A stretch of DNA of 64,000 bases from Anaspis maculata (Eukaryota; Arthropoda; Insecta; Coleoptera; Scraptiidae). The DNA lies in NCBI GenBank assembly GCA_949128115.1, contig OX421967.1, positions 1,726,070 to 1,790,069 on the forward strand, in the 5' to 3' direction. The notes below the pieces were generated by a model. It saw only the letters and a list, made by a program, of their open reading frames with translations, was not told where the DNA came from and ran no database searches. Of this stretch, positions 14,481 through 28,700 are shown one piece after another. Both the position numbers and the translations under genes were made by a program. Position 1 is the first letter of the stretch. Each line of letters begins with the position of its first letter.

Positions 14481-17400
14481 TTGATCAAAATATGGTGTGT
14501 CAGCGTCAAAACTACCTTTTTATGGCAAGAATCCAAGACTAAAAAATTTCTCATTTTACCTTGCTACAGCAAGGCAAATGTTTTGTCTTCGAAAAAAGCC
14601 ATTTTGTTAAGAATTGCTCAATCAATTTGAAAACAGTGTCATGTTGTTTGGAGCCCTAATAATAGTCAAAATCTCTGAAATCTCCTCGATTGCACTTTAG
14701 GTTTCCGAGAAAAAGTGCTCGGCATTCTGCACTCTTTTGTGCGGAGTGTTCGTATCTCCTTCGACGCCACACGTCTCAGGTTTGTTTAAATCATCAGTTG
14801 CGTTCCTTAAAACTTTCCGTTGATCAAAATATGGTGTGTCAGCGTCAAAACTACCTTTTTATGGCAAGAATCCAAGACTCAAAAATTTCACATTTTACCT
14901 TGCTATAGCAAGGCAAATGTTTGTCTTCAAAAAAAGCCACTTTGTTGATAATCGCTCAATCAATTTGAAAACAGTGTCATGTTGTTTGGAGCCCTAATAA
15001 TAGTAAAAATCTCTGAAATCTTCTCGATTGCACTTTAGGTTTCCGAGAGAAAGTGCTCGGCATTCTGCACTCTTTTGTGCGGAGTGTTCGTATCTACTTC
15101 GACGCCACACGTCTCAGGTTCGTTTAAATCATCTGTTGCGTCTCTTAAAACATTCCGTTGATCAAAATATGGTGTGTCAGCGTCAAAACTACCTTTTTAT
15201 GGCAAGAATCCAAGACTCAAAAATTTCACATTTTACCTTGCTACAGCAAGGCAAATGTTTTGTCTTCGAAAAAAGCCATTTTGTTAAGAATTGCTCAATC
15301 AATTTGTAAACAGTGTCATGTTGTTTGGAGCCCTAATAATAGTCAAAATCTCTGAAATCTCCTCGATTGCACTTTAGGTTTCCGAGAAAAAGTGCTCGGC
15401 ATTCTGCACTCTTTTGTGCGGAGTGTTCGTATCTCCTTCGACGCCACACGTCTCAGGTTCGTTAAAATCATCTGTTGCGTCTCTTAAAACATTCCGTTGA
15501 TCAAAATATGGTGTGTCAGCGTCAAAACTACCTTTTTATGGCAAGAATCCAAGACTCAAAAATTTCACATTTTACCTTGCTATAGCAAGGCAAATGTTTG
15601 TCTTCAAAAAAGCCACTTTGTTGATAATCGCTCAATCAATTTGAAAACAATGTCATGTTGTTTGGAGCCCTAATAATAGTCAAAATCTCCGAAATCTCCT
15701 CGATTGCACTTTAGGTTTCCGAGAAAAAGTGCTCGGCATTCTGCACTCTTTTGTGCGGAGTGTTCGTATCTCCTTCGACGCCACACGTCTCAGGTTTGTT
15801 TAAATCATCAGTTGCGTTCCTTAAAACTTTCCGTTGATCAAAATATGGTGTGTCAGCGTCAAAACTACCTTTTTATGGCAAGAATCCAAAACTCAAAAAT
15901 TTCACATTTTACCTTGCTATAGCAAGGCAAATGTTTGTCTTCAAAAAAAGCCACTTTGTTAATAATCGCTCAATCAATTTGAAAACAGTGTCATGTTGTT
16001 TGGAGCCCTAATAATAGTCAATATCTCTGAAATCTTCTCGATTGCACTTTAGGTTTCCGAGAAAATGTGCTCGGCATTTTGCACTCTTTTGTGCGGAGTG
16101 TTCGTATCTACTTCGACGCCACACGTCTCAGGTTCGTTTGAATCATCAGTTGCGTCTCTTGAAACATTCCGTTGATCAAAATATGGTGTGTCAGCGTCAA
16201 AACTACCTTTTTATGGCAAGAATCCAAAACTCAAAAATTTCACATTTTACCTTGCTATAGCAAGGCAAATGTTTGTCTTCAAAAAAGCCACTTTGTTGAT
16301 AATCGCTCAATCAATTTGAAAACAATGTCATGTTGTTTGGAGCCCTAATAATAGTCAAAATCTCTGAAATCTCCTCGATTGCACTTTAGGTTTCCGAGAA
16401 AAAGTGCTCGGCATTCTGCACTCTTTTGTGCGGAGTGTTCGTATCTCCTTCGACGCCACACGTCTCAGGTTTGTTTAAATCATCAGTTGCGTTCCCTTAA
16501 ACTTTCCGTTGATCAAAATATGGTGTGTCAGCGTCAAAACTACCTTTTTATGGCAAGAACCCAAGACTCAAAAATTTCACATTTTACCTTGCTATAGCCG
16601 GGCAAATGTTTGTCTTCCAAAAAAGCCATTTTGTTAAGAATTGCTCAATCAATTTGAAAACAGTGTCATGTTGTTTGAAGCCCTAATAATAGTCAAGATC
16701 TCTGAAATCTTCTCGATTGCACTTCAAGTTGCCGAGAAAAAGTGCTCGGCATTCTGCACTCTTTTGTGCAGAGTGTTCGTATCTACTTCGACGCCACACG
16801 TTTCAGGTTTGTTTAAATCATCAGTTGCGTCTCTTTAATCATTCCGTTGATCAAAATATGGTGTCAGCGTCAAAACTACCTTTTTATGGCAAGAATCCAA
16901 AACTCAAAAATTTCACATTTTACCTTGCTATAGCAAGGCAAATGTTTGTCTTCAAAAAAAGCCACTTTGTTAATAATCGCTCAATCAATTTGAAAACAGT
17001 GTCATGTTGTTTGAAGCCCTAATAATAGTCAAGATCTCTGAAATCTTCTCGATTGCACTTTAGGTTTCCGAGAGAAAGTGCTCGGCATTCTGCACTCTTT
17101 TGTGCGGAGTGTTCGTATCTACTTTGACGCCACACGTCTCAGGTTCGTTTAAATCATCAGTTGCGTCTCTTTAATCATTCCGTTGATCAAAATATGGTGT
17201 GTCAGCGTCAAAACTACCTTTTTATGGCAAGAACCCAAGACTCAAAAATTTCTCATTTTACCTTGCTATAGCAAGGCAAATGTTTGTCTTCGAAAAAAGC
17301 CATTTTGTTAAGAATTGCTCAATCAATTTGAAAACAGTGTCATGTTGTTTGGAGCCCTAATAATAGTAAAAATCTCTGAAATCTTCTCGATTGCACTTTA

Positions 17401-18404
17401 GGTTTCCGAGAGAAAGTGCTCGGCATTCTGCACTCTTTTGTGCGGAGTGTTCGTATCTACTTCGACGCCACACGTCTCAGGTTCGTTTGAATCATCAGTT
17501 GCTTCTCTTGAAACATTCCGTTGATCAAAATATGGTGTGTCAGCGTCAAAACTGGCTTTTTATGGCAAGAATCCAAGACTCAAAAATTTCTCATTTTACC
17601 TTGCTATAGCAAGGCAAATGTTTGTCTTCAAAAAAAGCCACTTTGTTAATAATCGCTCAATCAATTTGAAAACAGTGTCATGTTGTTTGGAGCCCTAATA
17701 ATAGTCAATATCTCTGAAATCTTCTCGATTGCACTTTAGGTTTCCGAGAAAAAGTGCTCGGCATTTTGCACTCTTTTGTGCGGAGTGTTCGTATCTACTT
17801 CGACGCCACACGTCTCAGGTTCGTTTGAATCATCAGTTGCGTCTCTTGAAACATTCCGTTGATCAAAATATGGTGTGTCAGCGTCAAAACTATTTTTTTA
17901 TGGCAAAAATCCAAAACTCAAAAATTTCACATTTTACCTTGCTATAGCAAGGCAAATGTTTGTCTTCAAAAAAAGCCACTTTGTTAATAATCGCTCAATC
18001 AATTTGAAAACAGTGTCATGTTGTTTGGAGCCCTAATAATAGTCATAATCTCTGAAATCTTCTCGATTGCACTTTAGGTTTCCGAGAAAAAAAGCTCGGC
18101 ATTTTGCACTCTTTTGTGCGGAGTGTTCGTATCTACTTCGACGCCACACGTCTCAGGTTCGTTTGAATCATCAGTTGCTTCTCTTGAAACATTCCGTTGA
18201 TCAAAATATGGTGTGTCAGCGTCAAAACTACCTTTTTATGGCAAGAACCCAAGACTAAAAAATTTCTCATTTTACCTTGCTATAGCAAGGCAAATGTTTG
18301 TCTTCGAAAAAAGCCATTTTGTTAAGAATTGCTCAATCAATTTGAAAACAGTGTCATGTTGTTTGAAGCCCTAATAATAGTAAAAATCTCTGAAATCTTC
18401 TCGA

Positions 18405-19740
18405 TTGCACTTTAGGTTTCCGAGAGAAAGTGCTCGGCATTCTGCACTCTTTTGTGCGGAGTGTTCGTATCTACTTCGACGCCACACGTCTCAGGTTCGT
18501 TTGAATCATCAGTTGCGTCTCTTGAAACATTCCGTTGATCAAAATATGGTGTGTCAGCGTCAAAACTACCTTTTTATGGCAAGAACCCAAAACTCAAAAA
18601 TTTCACATTTTACCTTGCTATAGCAAGGCAAATGTTTGTCTTCAAAAAAAGCCATTTTGTAAGGAATTGCTCAATCAATTTGAAAACAGTGTCATGTTGT
18701 TTGAAGCCCTGATAATAGTCAAGATCTCTGAAATCTTCTCGATTGCACTTCAAGTTGCCGAGAGAAAGTGCTCGGCATTCTGCACTCTTTTGTGCGGAGT
18801 GTTCGTATCTACTTCAACGCCACACGTCTCAGGTTCGTTTAAATCATCAGTTGCGTCTCTTGAAACATTCCGTTGATCAAAATATGGTGTGTCAGCGTCA
18901 AAACTACCTTTTTATGGCAAGAATCCAAGACTCAAAAATTTCACATTTTACCTTGCTATAGCAAGGCAAATGTTTGTCTTCAAAAAAAGCCACTTTGTTG
19001 ATAATCGCTCAATCAATTTGAAAACAGTGTCATGTTGTTTGGAGCCCTAATAATAGTAAAAATCCCTGAAATCTTCTCGATTGCACTTTAGGTTTCCGAG
19101 AGAAAGTGCTCGGCATTCTGCACTCTTTTGTGCGGAGTGTTCGTATCTACTTCGACGCCACACGTCTCAGGTTCGTTTGAATCATCAGTTGCGTCTCTTG
19201 AAACATTCCGTTGATCAAAATATGGTGTGTCAGCGTCAAAACTACCTTTTTATGGCAAGAACCCAAAACTCAAAAATTTCACATTTTACCTTGCTATAGC
19301 AAGGCAAATGTTTGTCTTCAAAAAAAGCCATTTTGTAAGGAATTGCTCAATCAATTTGAAAACAGTGTCATGTTGTTTGAAGCCCTGATAATAGTCAAGA
19401 TCTCTGAAATCTTCTCGATTGCACTTCAAGTTGCCGAGAGAAAGTGCTCGGCATTCTGCACTCTTTTGTGCGGAGTGTTCGTATCTACTTCAACGCCACA
19501 CGTCTCAGGTTCGTTTAAATCATCAGTTGCGTCTCTTGAAACATTCCGTTGATCAAAATATGGTGTGTCAGCGTCAAAACTACCTTTTTATGGCAAGAAT
19601 CCAAGACTCAAAAATTTCACATTTTACCTTGCTATAGCAAGGCAAATGTTTGTCTTCGAAAAAAGCCATTTTGTTAAGAATTGCTCAATCAATTTAAAAA
19701 CAGTGTCATGTTGTTTGGAGCCCTAATAATAGTAAAAATC
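18405..19740 (+). repeat. Two tandem copies of a 2-monomer (676-bp) unit
   Basis: The monomer pair at 18,405/18,743 is repeated at 19,081/19,419. The pair is marked by TTTTGTAAGGAATTGC and CCCTGATAATAG in the spacer between the two monomers. Confidence 0.8.
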
Positions 19741-21994
19741 TCTGAAATCTTCTCGATTGCACTTTAGGTTTCCGAGAGAAAGTGCTCGGCATTCTGCACT
19801 CTTTTGTGCGGAGTGTTCGTATCTACTTCGACGCCACACGTCTCAGGTCCGTTTAAATCATCAGTTGCGTCTCTTAAAACATTCCGTTGATCAAAATATG
19901 GTGTGTCAGCGTCAAAACTACCTTTTTATGGCAAGAATCCAAAACTCAAAAATTTCACATTTTACCTTGCTATAGCAAGGCAAATGTTTGTCTTCAAAAA
20001 AAGCCACTTTGTTAATAATCGCTCAATCAATTTGAAAACAGTGTCATGTTGTTTGGAGCCCTAGTAATAGTCAAAATCTCTGAAATCTTCTCGATTGCAC
20101 TTTAGGTTTCCGAGAAAAAGTGCTCGGCATTTTGCACTCTTTTGTGCGGAGTGTTCGTATCTACTTCGACGCCACACGTCTCAGGTTCGTTTGAATCATC
20201 AGTTGCTTCTCTTGAAACATTCCGTTGATCAAAATATGGTGTGTCAGCGTCAAAACTACCTTTTTATGGCAAGAATCCAAGACTCAAAAATTTCTCATTT
20301 TACCTTGCTATAGCAAGGCAAATGTTTGTCTTCAAAAAAAGCCACTCTGTTAATAATCGCTCAATCAATTTGAAAACAGTGTCATGTTGTTTGGAGCCCT
20401 AATAATAGTCAAAATCTCTGAAATCTTCTCGATTGCACTTTAGGTTTCCGAGAAAAAGTGCTCGGCATTTTGCACTCTTTTGTGCGGAGTGTTCGTATCT
20501 ACTTCGACGCCACACGTCTCAGGTTCGTTTGAATCATCAGTTGCTTCTCTTGAAACATTCCGTTGATCAAAATATGGTGTGTCAGCGTCAAAACTACCTT
20601 TTTATGGCAAGAACCCAAGACTAAAAAATTTCTCATTTTACCTTGCTATAGCAAGGCAAATGTTTGTCTTCGAAAAAAGCCATTTTGTTAAGAATTGCTC
20701 AATCAATTTGAAAACAGTGTCATGTTGTTTGAAGCCCTAATAATAGTCAAGATCTCTGAAATCTTCTCGATTGCACTTCAAGTTGCCGAGAAAAAGTGCT
20801 CGGCATTCTGCACTCTTTTGTGCAGAGTGTTCGTATCTACTTCGACGCCACACGTCTCAGGTTCGTTTAAATCATCAGTTGCGTCTCTTAAAACATTCTG
20901 TTGATCAAAATATGGTGTGTCAGCGTCAAAACTACCTTTTTATGGCAAGAACCCAAAACTCAAAAATTTCACATTTTACCTTGCTATAGCAAGGCAAATG
21001 TTTGTCTTCAAAAAAAGCCATTTTGTAAGGAATTGCTCAATCAATTTGAAAACAGTGTCATGTTGTTTGAAGCCCTGATAATAGTCAAGATCTCTGAAAT
21101 CTTCTCGATTGCACTTCAAGTTGCCGAGAGAAAGTGCTCGGCATTCTGCACTCTTTTGTGCGGAGTGTTCGTATCTACTTCAACGCCACACGTCTCAGGT
21201 TCGTTTAAATCATCAGTTGCGTCTCTTGAAACATTCTGTTGATCAAAATATGGTGTGTCAGCGTCAAAACTACCTTTTTATGGCAAGAATCCAAGACTCA
21301 AAAATTTCACATTTTACCTTGCTATAGCAAGGCAAATGTTTGTCTTCAAAAAAAGCCACTTTGTTGATAATCGCTCAATCAATTTGAAAACAGTGTCATG
21401 TTGTTTGGAGCCCTAATAATAGTAAAAATCTCTGAAATCTTCTCGATTGCACTTTAGGTTTCCGAGAGAAAGTGCTCGGCATTCTGCACTCTTTTGTGCG
21501 GAGTGTTCGTATCTACTTCGACGCCACACGTCTCAGGTCCGTTTAAATCATCAGTTGCGTCTCTTAAAACATTCCGTTGATCAAAATATGGTGTGTCAGC
21601 GTCAAAACTACCTTTTTATGGCAAGAATCCAAAACTCAAAAATTTCACATTTTACCTTGCTATAGCAAGGCAAATGTTTGTCTTCAAAAAAAGCCACTTT
21701 GTTAAGATTCGCTCAATCAATTTAAAAACAGTGTCATGTTGTTTGGAGCCCTAATAATAGTCAAAATCTCTGAAATCTTCTCGATTGCACTTTAGGTTTC
21801 CGAGAAAAAGTGCTCGGCATTTTGCACTCTTTTGTGCGGAGTGTTCGTATCTACTTCGACGCCACACGTCTCAGGTTCGTTTGAATCATCAGTTGCGTCT
21901 CTTGAAACATTCCGTTGATCAAAATATGGTGTGTCAGCGTCAAAACTACCTTTTTATGGCAAGAACCCAAGACTAAAAAATTTTTCATTTTACC

Positions 21995-22790
21995 TTGCTA
22001 TATATAGCAAGGCAAATGTTTGTCTTCAAAAAAAGCCACTTTGTTAATATTCGCTCAATCAATTTGAGAAACAGTGTCATGTTGTTTGAAGCCCTAATAA
22101 TAGTCAAGATCTCAGAAATCTTCTCGATTGCACTTTAGGTTTCCGAGGAAAAGTGCTCGGCATTCTGCACTCTTTTGTGCGGAGTGTTCGTATCTACTTC
22201 GACGCCACACGTCTCAGGTTCGTTTAAATCATCAGTTGCGTCTCTTAAAACATTCCGTTGAACAAAATATGGTGTGTCAGCGTCAAAACTACCTTTTTAT
22301 GGCAAGAACCCAAGACTCAAAAATTTCACATTTTACCTTGCTATAGCCAGGCAAATGTTTGTCTTCCAAAAAAGCCACTTTGTTAATAATTGCTCAATCA
22401 ATTTGAAAACAGTGTCATGTTGTTTGAAGCCTTAATAATAGTCAAGATCTCTGGAATCTCCTCGATTGCACTCCAAGTTTCCGAGAGAAAGTGCTCAGCA
22501 TTCTGAACTCTTTTGTGCTGAGTGTTCGTATCTACTTCGACCCCACAAGTCCCAGGATCGTTTAAATCATCAGATGCTTCTCTTGAAACATTCCGTTGAT
22601 CAAAATATGATGAGTCAGCATCAAGACTACCTTTTTATGGCAAGAACCCAAGACTCAAAAATTTCCCATTCTACCTTGCTTATAGCAAGGCAAATGTTTG
22701 TCTTCAAAAAAAGCCATTTTGTTAAGAATTGCTCAATCAATTTGAAAACAGTGTCATGATGTTTGAAGCCCTAATAATAGTCAAGATCTC
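21995..22790 (+). repeat. Satellite block repeated at +5,073 bp
   Basis: The two divergent monomers at 22,128 and 22,466 recur at 27,201 and 27,539 (about 15 monomers away). They share rare variants such as GCACTCCAAGTTTCC, the TTGAACAAAA change and the GCTATAGCCAGG palindrome variant. Confidence 0.75.
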
Positions 22791-25700
22791 TGGAATCTCC
22801 TCGATTGCACTTCAAGTTGCCGAGAGAAAGTGCTCGGCATTCTGCACTCTTTTGTGCGGAGTGTTCGTATCTACTTCAACGCCACACGTCTCAGGTTCGT
22901 TTAAATCATCAGTTGCGTCTCTTGAAACATTCCGTTGATCAAAATATGGTGTGTCAGCGTCAAAACTACCTTTTTATGGCAAGAATCCAAGACTAAAAAA
23001 TTTCTCATTTTACCTTGCTACAGCAAGGCAAATGTTTTGTCTTCGAAAAAAGCCATTTTGTTAAGAATTGCTCAATCAATTTGAAAACAGTGTCATGTTG
23101 TTTGGAGCCCTAATAATAGTCAAAATCTCTGAAATCTCCTCGATTGCACTTTAGGTTTCCGAGAAAAAGTGCTCGGCATTCTGCACTCTTTTGTGCGGAG
23201 TGTTCGTATCTCCTTCGACGCCACACGTCTCAGGTTCGTTAAAATCATCTGTTGCGTCTCTTAAAACATTCCGTTGATCAAAATATGGTGTGTCAGCGTC
23301 AAAACTACCTTTTTATGGCAAGAATCCAAGACTCAAAAATTTCACATTTTACCTTGCTATAGCAAGGCAAATGTTTGTCTTCAAAAAAGCCACTTTGTTG
23401 ATAATCGCTCAATCAATTTGAAAACAATGTCATGTTGTTTGGAGCCCTAATAATAGTCAAAATCTCTGAAATCTCCCCGATTGCACTTTAGGTTTCCGAG
23501 AAAAAGTGCTCGGCATTCTGCACTCTTTTGTGCGGAGTGTTCGTATCTCCTTCGACGCCACACGTCTCAGGTTTGTTTAAATCATCAGTTGCGTTCCTTA
23601 AAACTTTCCGTTGATCAAAATATGGTGTGTCAGCGTCAAAACTACCTTTTTATGGCAAGAATCCAAGACTCAAAAATTTCACATTTTACCTTGCTATAGC
23701 AAGGCAAATGTTTGTCTTCAAAAAAAGCCACTTTGTTGATAATCGCTCAATCAATTTGAAAACAGTGTCATGTTGTTTGGAGCCCTAATAATAGTAAAAA
23801 TCTCTGAAATCTTCTCGATTGCACTTTAGGTTTCCGAGAGAAAGTGCTCGGCATTCTGCACTCTTTTGTGCGGAGTGTTCGTATCTACTTCGACGCCACA
23901 CGTCTCAGGTTCGTTTAAATCATCTGTTGCGTCTCTTAAAACATTCCGTTGATCAAAATATGGTGTGTCAGCGTCAAAACTACCTTTTTATGGCAAGAAT
24001 CCAAGACTCAAAAATTTCACATTTTACCTTGCTATAGCAAGGCAAATGTTTGTCTTCAAAAAAGCCACTTTGTTGATAATCGCTCAATCAATTTGAAAAC
24101 AATGTCATGTTGTTTGGAGCCCTAATAATAGTCAAAATCTCTGAAATCTCCTCGATTGCACTTTAGGTTTCCGAGAAAAAGTGCTCGGCATTCTGCACTC
24201 TTTTGTGCGGAGTGTTCGTATCTCCTTCGACGCCACACGTCTCAGGTTTGTTTAAATCATCAGTTGCGTTCCCTTAAACTTTCCGTTGATCAAAATATGG
24301 TGTGTCAGCGTCAAAACTACCTTTTTATGGCAAGAACCCAAGACTCAAAAATTTCACATTTTACCTTGCTATAGCCGGGCAAATGTTTGTCTTCCAAAAA
24401 AGCCATTTTGTTAAGAATTGCTCAATCAATTTGAAAACAGTGTCATGTTGTTTGAAGCCCTAATAATAGTCAAGATCTCTGAAATCTTCTCGATTGCACT
24501 TCAAGTTGCCGAGAAAAAGTGCTCGGCATTCTGCACTCTTTTGTGCAGAGTGTTCGTATCTACTTCGACGCCACACGTCTCAGGTTCGTTTAAATCATCA
24601 GTTGCGTCTCTTAAAACATTCTGTTGATCAAAATATGGTGTGTCAGCGTCAAAACTACCTTTTTATGGCAAGAATCCAAGACTCAAAAATTTCACATTTT
24701 ACCTTGCTATAGCAAGGCAAATGTTTGTCTTCAAAAAAGCCACTTTGTTGATAATCGCTCAATCAATTTGAAAACAATGTCATGTTGTTTGGAGCCCTAA
24801 TAATAGTCAAAATCTCTGAAATCTCCCCGATTGCACTTTAGGTTTCCGAGAAAAAGTGCTCGGCATTCTGCACTCTTTTGTGCGGAGTGTTCGTATCTCC
24901 TTCGACGCCACACGTCTCAGGTTTGTTTAAATCATCAGTTGCGTTCCTTAAAACTTTCCGTTGATCAAAATATGGTGTGTCAGCGTCAAAACTACCTTTT
25001 TATGGCAAGAATCCAAGACTCAAAAATTTCACATTTTACCTTGCTATAGCAAGGCAAATGTTTGTCTTCAAAAAAAGCCACTTTGTTAATAATCGCTCAA
25101 TCAATTTGAAAACAGTGTCATGTTGTTTGAAGCCCTAATAATAGTCAAGATCTCTGAAATCTTCTCGATTGCACTTCAAGTTGCCGAGAAAAAGTGCTCG
25201 GCATTCTGCACTCTTTTGTGCAGAGTGTTCGTATCTACTTCGACGCCACACGTCTCAGGTTCGTTTAAATCATCAGTTGCGTCTCTTAAAACATTCTGTT
25301 GATCAAAATATGGTGTGTCAGCGTCAAAACTACCTTTTTATGGCAAGAACCCAAGACTAAAAAATTTCTCATTTTACCTTGCTATAGCAAGGCAAATGTT
25401 TGTCTTCGAAAAAAGCCATTTTGTTAAGAATTGCTCAATCAATTTGAAAACAGTGTCATGTTGTTTGAAGCCCTAATAATAGTCAAGATCTCTGAAATCT
25501 TCTCGATTGCACTTTAGGTTTCCGAGAGAAAGTGCTCGGCATTCTGCACTCTTTTGTGCAGAGTGTTCGTATCTACTTCGACGCCACACGTCTCAGGTTC
25601 GTTTAAATCATCTGTTGCGTCTCTTAAAACATTCCGTTGATCAAAATATGGTGTGTCAGCGTCAAAACTACCTTTTTATGGCAAGAATCCAAGACTCAAA

Positions 25701-28700
25701 AATTTCACATTTTACCTTGCTATAGCAAGGCAAATGTTTGTCTTCAAAAAAGCCACTTTGTTGATAATCGCTCAATCAATTTGAAAACAATGTCATGTTG
25801 TTTGGAGCCCTAATAATAGTCAAAATCTCTGAAATCTCCTCGATTGCACTTTAGGTTTCCGAGAAAAAGTGCTCGGCATTCTGCACTCTTTTGTGCGGAG
25901 TGTTCGTATCTCCTTCGACGCCACACGTCTCAGGTTTGTTTAAATCATCAGTTGCGTTCCCTTAAACTTTCCGTTGATCAAAATATGGTGTGTCAGCGTC
26001 AAAACTACCTTTTTATGGCAAGAACCCAAGACTCAAAAATTTCACATTTTACCTTGCTATAGCCGGGCAAATGTTTGTCTTCCAAAAAAGCCATTTTGTT
26101 AAGAATTGCTCAATCAATTTGAAAACAGTGTCATGTTGTTTGAAGCCCTAATAATAGTCAAGATCTCTGAAATCTTCTCGATTGCACTTCAAGTTGCCGA
26201 GAAAAAGTGCTCGGCATTCTGCACTCTTTTGTGCAGAGTGTTCGTATCTACTTCGACGCCACACGTCTCAGGTTCGTTTAAATCATCAGTTGCGTCTCTT
26301 AAAACATTCTGTTGATCAAAATATGGTGTGTCAGCGTCAAAACTACCTTTTTATGGCAAGAACCCAAGACTAAAAAATTTCTCATTTTACCTTGCTATAG
26401 CAAGGCAAATGTTTGTCTTCGAAAAAAGCCATTTTGTTAAGAATTGCTCAATCAATTTGAAAACAGTGTCATGTTGTTTGAAGCCCTAATAATAGTCAAG
26501 ATCTCTGAAATCTTCTCGATTGCACTTTAGGTTTCCGAGAGAAAGTGCTCGGCATTTTGCACTCTTTTGTGCGGAGTGTTCGTATCTACTTCGACGCCAC
26601 ACGTTTCAGGTTTGTTTAAATCATCAGTTGCGTCTCTTTAATCATTCCGTTGATCAAAATATGGTGTGTCAGCGTCAAAACTACCTTTTTATGGCAAGAA
26701 TCCAAAACTCAAAAATTTCACATTTTACCTTGCTATAGCAAGGCAAATGTTTGTCTTCAAAAAAAGCCACTTTGTTAATAATCGCTCAATCAATTTGAAA
26801 ACAGTGTCATGTTGCTTGAAGCCCTAATAATAGTCAAGATCTCTGAAATCTTCTCGATTGCACTTTAGGTTTCCGAGAGAAAGTGCTCGGCATTCTGCAC
26901 TCTTTTGTGCGGAGTGTTCGTATCTACTTCGACGCCACACGTCTCAAGTCCGTTTAAATCATCAGTTGCGTCTCTTAAAACATTCCGTTGATCAAAATAT
27001 GGTGTGTCAGCGTCAAAACTACCTTTTTATGGCAAGAACCCAAGACTCAAAAATTTCACATTTTACCTTGCTATATATAGCAAGGCAAATGTTTGTCTTC
27101 AAAAAAAGCCACTTTGTTAATATTCGCTCAATCAATTTGAGAAACAGTGTCATGTTGTTTGAAGCCCTAATAATAGTCAAGATCTCAGAAATCTTCTCGA
27201 TTGCACTTTAGGTTTCCGAGAAAAAGTGCTCGGCATTCTGCACTCTTTTGTGCGGAGTGTTCGTATCTACTTCGACGCCACACGTCTCAGGTTCGTTTAA
27301 ATCATCAGTTGCGTCTCTTAAAACATTCCGTTGAACAAAATATGGTGTGTCAGCGTCAAAACTACCTTTTTATGGCAAGAACCCAAGACTCAAAAATTTC
27401 ACATTTTACCTTGCTATAGCCAGGCAAATGTTTGTCTTCCAAAAAAGCCACTTTGTTAATAATTGCTCAATCAATTTGAAAACAGTGTCATGTTGTTTGA
27501 AGCCCTAATAATAGTCAAGATCTCTGGAATCTCCTCGATTGCACTCCAAGTTTCCGAGAGAAAGTGCTCAGCATTCTGAACTCTTTTGTGCTGAGTGTTC
27601 GTATCTACTTCGACCCCACAAGTCCCAGGATCGTTTAAATCATCAGATGCTTCTCTTGAAACATTCCGTTGATCAAAATATGATGAGTCAGCATCAAGAC
27701 TACCTTTTTATGGCAAGAACCCAAGACTCAAAAATTTCCCATTCTACCTTGCTTATAGCAAGGCAAATGTTTGTCTTCAAAAAAAGCCATTTTGTTAAGA
27801 ATTGCTCAATCAATTTGAAAACAGTGTCATGTTGTTTGAAGCCCTAATAATAGTCAAGATCTCTGAAATCTTCTCGATTGCACTTCAAGTTGCCGAGAAA
27901 AAGTGCTCGGCATTCTGCACTCTTTTGTGCAGAGTGTTCGTATCTACTTCGACGCCACACGTCTCAGGTTCGTTTAAATCATCAGTTGCGTCTCTTAAAA
28001 CATTCTGTTGATCAAAATATGGTGTGTCAGCGTCAAAACTACCTTTTTATGGCAAGAACCCAAAACTCAAAAATTTCACATTTTACCTTGCTATAGCAAG
28101 GCAAATGTTTGTCTTCAAAAAAAGCCATTTTGTAAGGAATTGCTCAATCAATTTGAAAACAGTGTCATGTTGTTTGAAGCCCTGATAATAGTCAAGATCT
28201 CTGAAATCTTCTCGATTGCACTTCAAGTTGCCGAGAGAAAGTGCTCGGCATTCTGCACTCTTTTGTGCGGAGTGTTCGTATCTACTTCAACGCCACACGT
28301 CTCAGGTTCGTTTAAATCATCAGTTGCGTCTCTTGAAACATTCCGTTGATCAAAATATGGTGTGTCAGCGTCAAAACTACCTTTTTATGGCAAGAATCCA
28401 AGACTAAAAAATTTCTCATTTTACCTTGCTACAGCAAGGCAAATGTTTTGTCTTCGAAAAAAGCCATTTTGTTAAGAATTGCTCAATCAATTTGAAAACA
28501 GTGTCATGTTGTTTGGAGCCCTAATAATAGTCAAAATCTCTGAAATCTCCTCGATTGCACTTTAGGTTTCCGAGAAAAAGTGCTCGGCATTCTGCACTCT
28601 TTTGTGCGGAGTGTTCGTATCTCCTTCGACGCCACACGTCTCAGGTTCGTTAAAATCATCTGTTGCGTCTCTTAAAACATTCCGTTGATCAAAATATGGT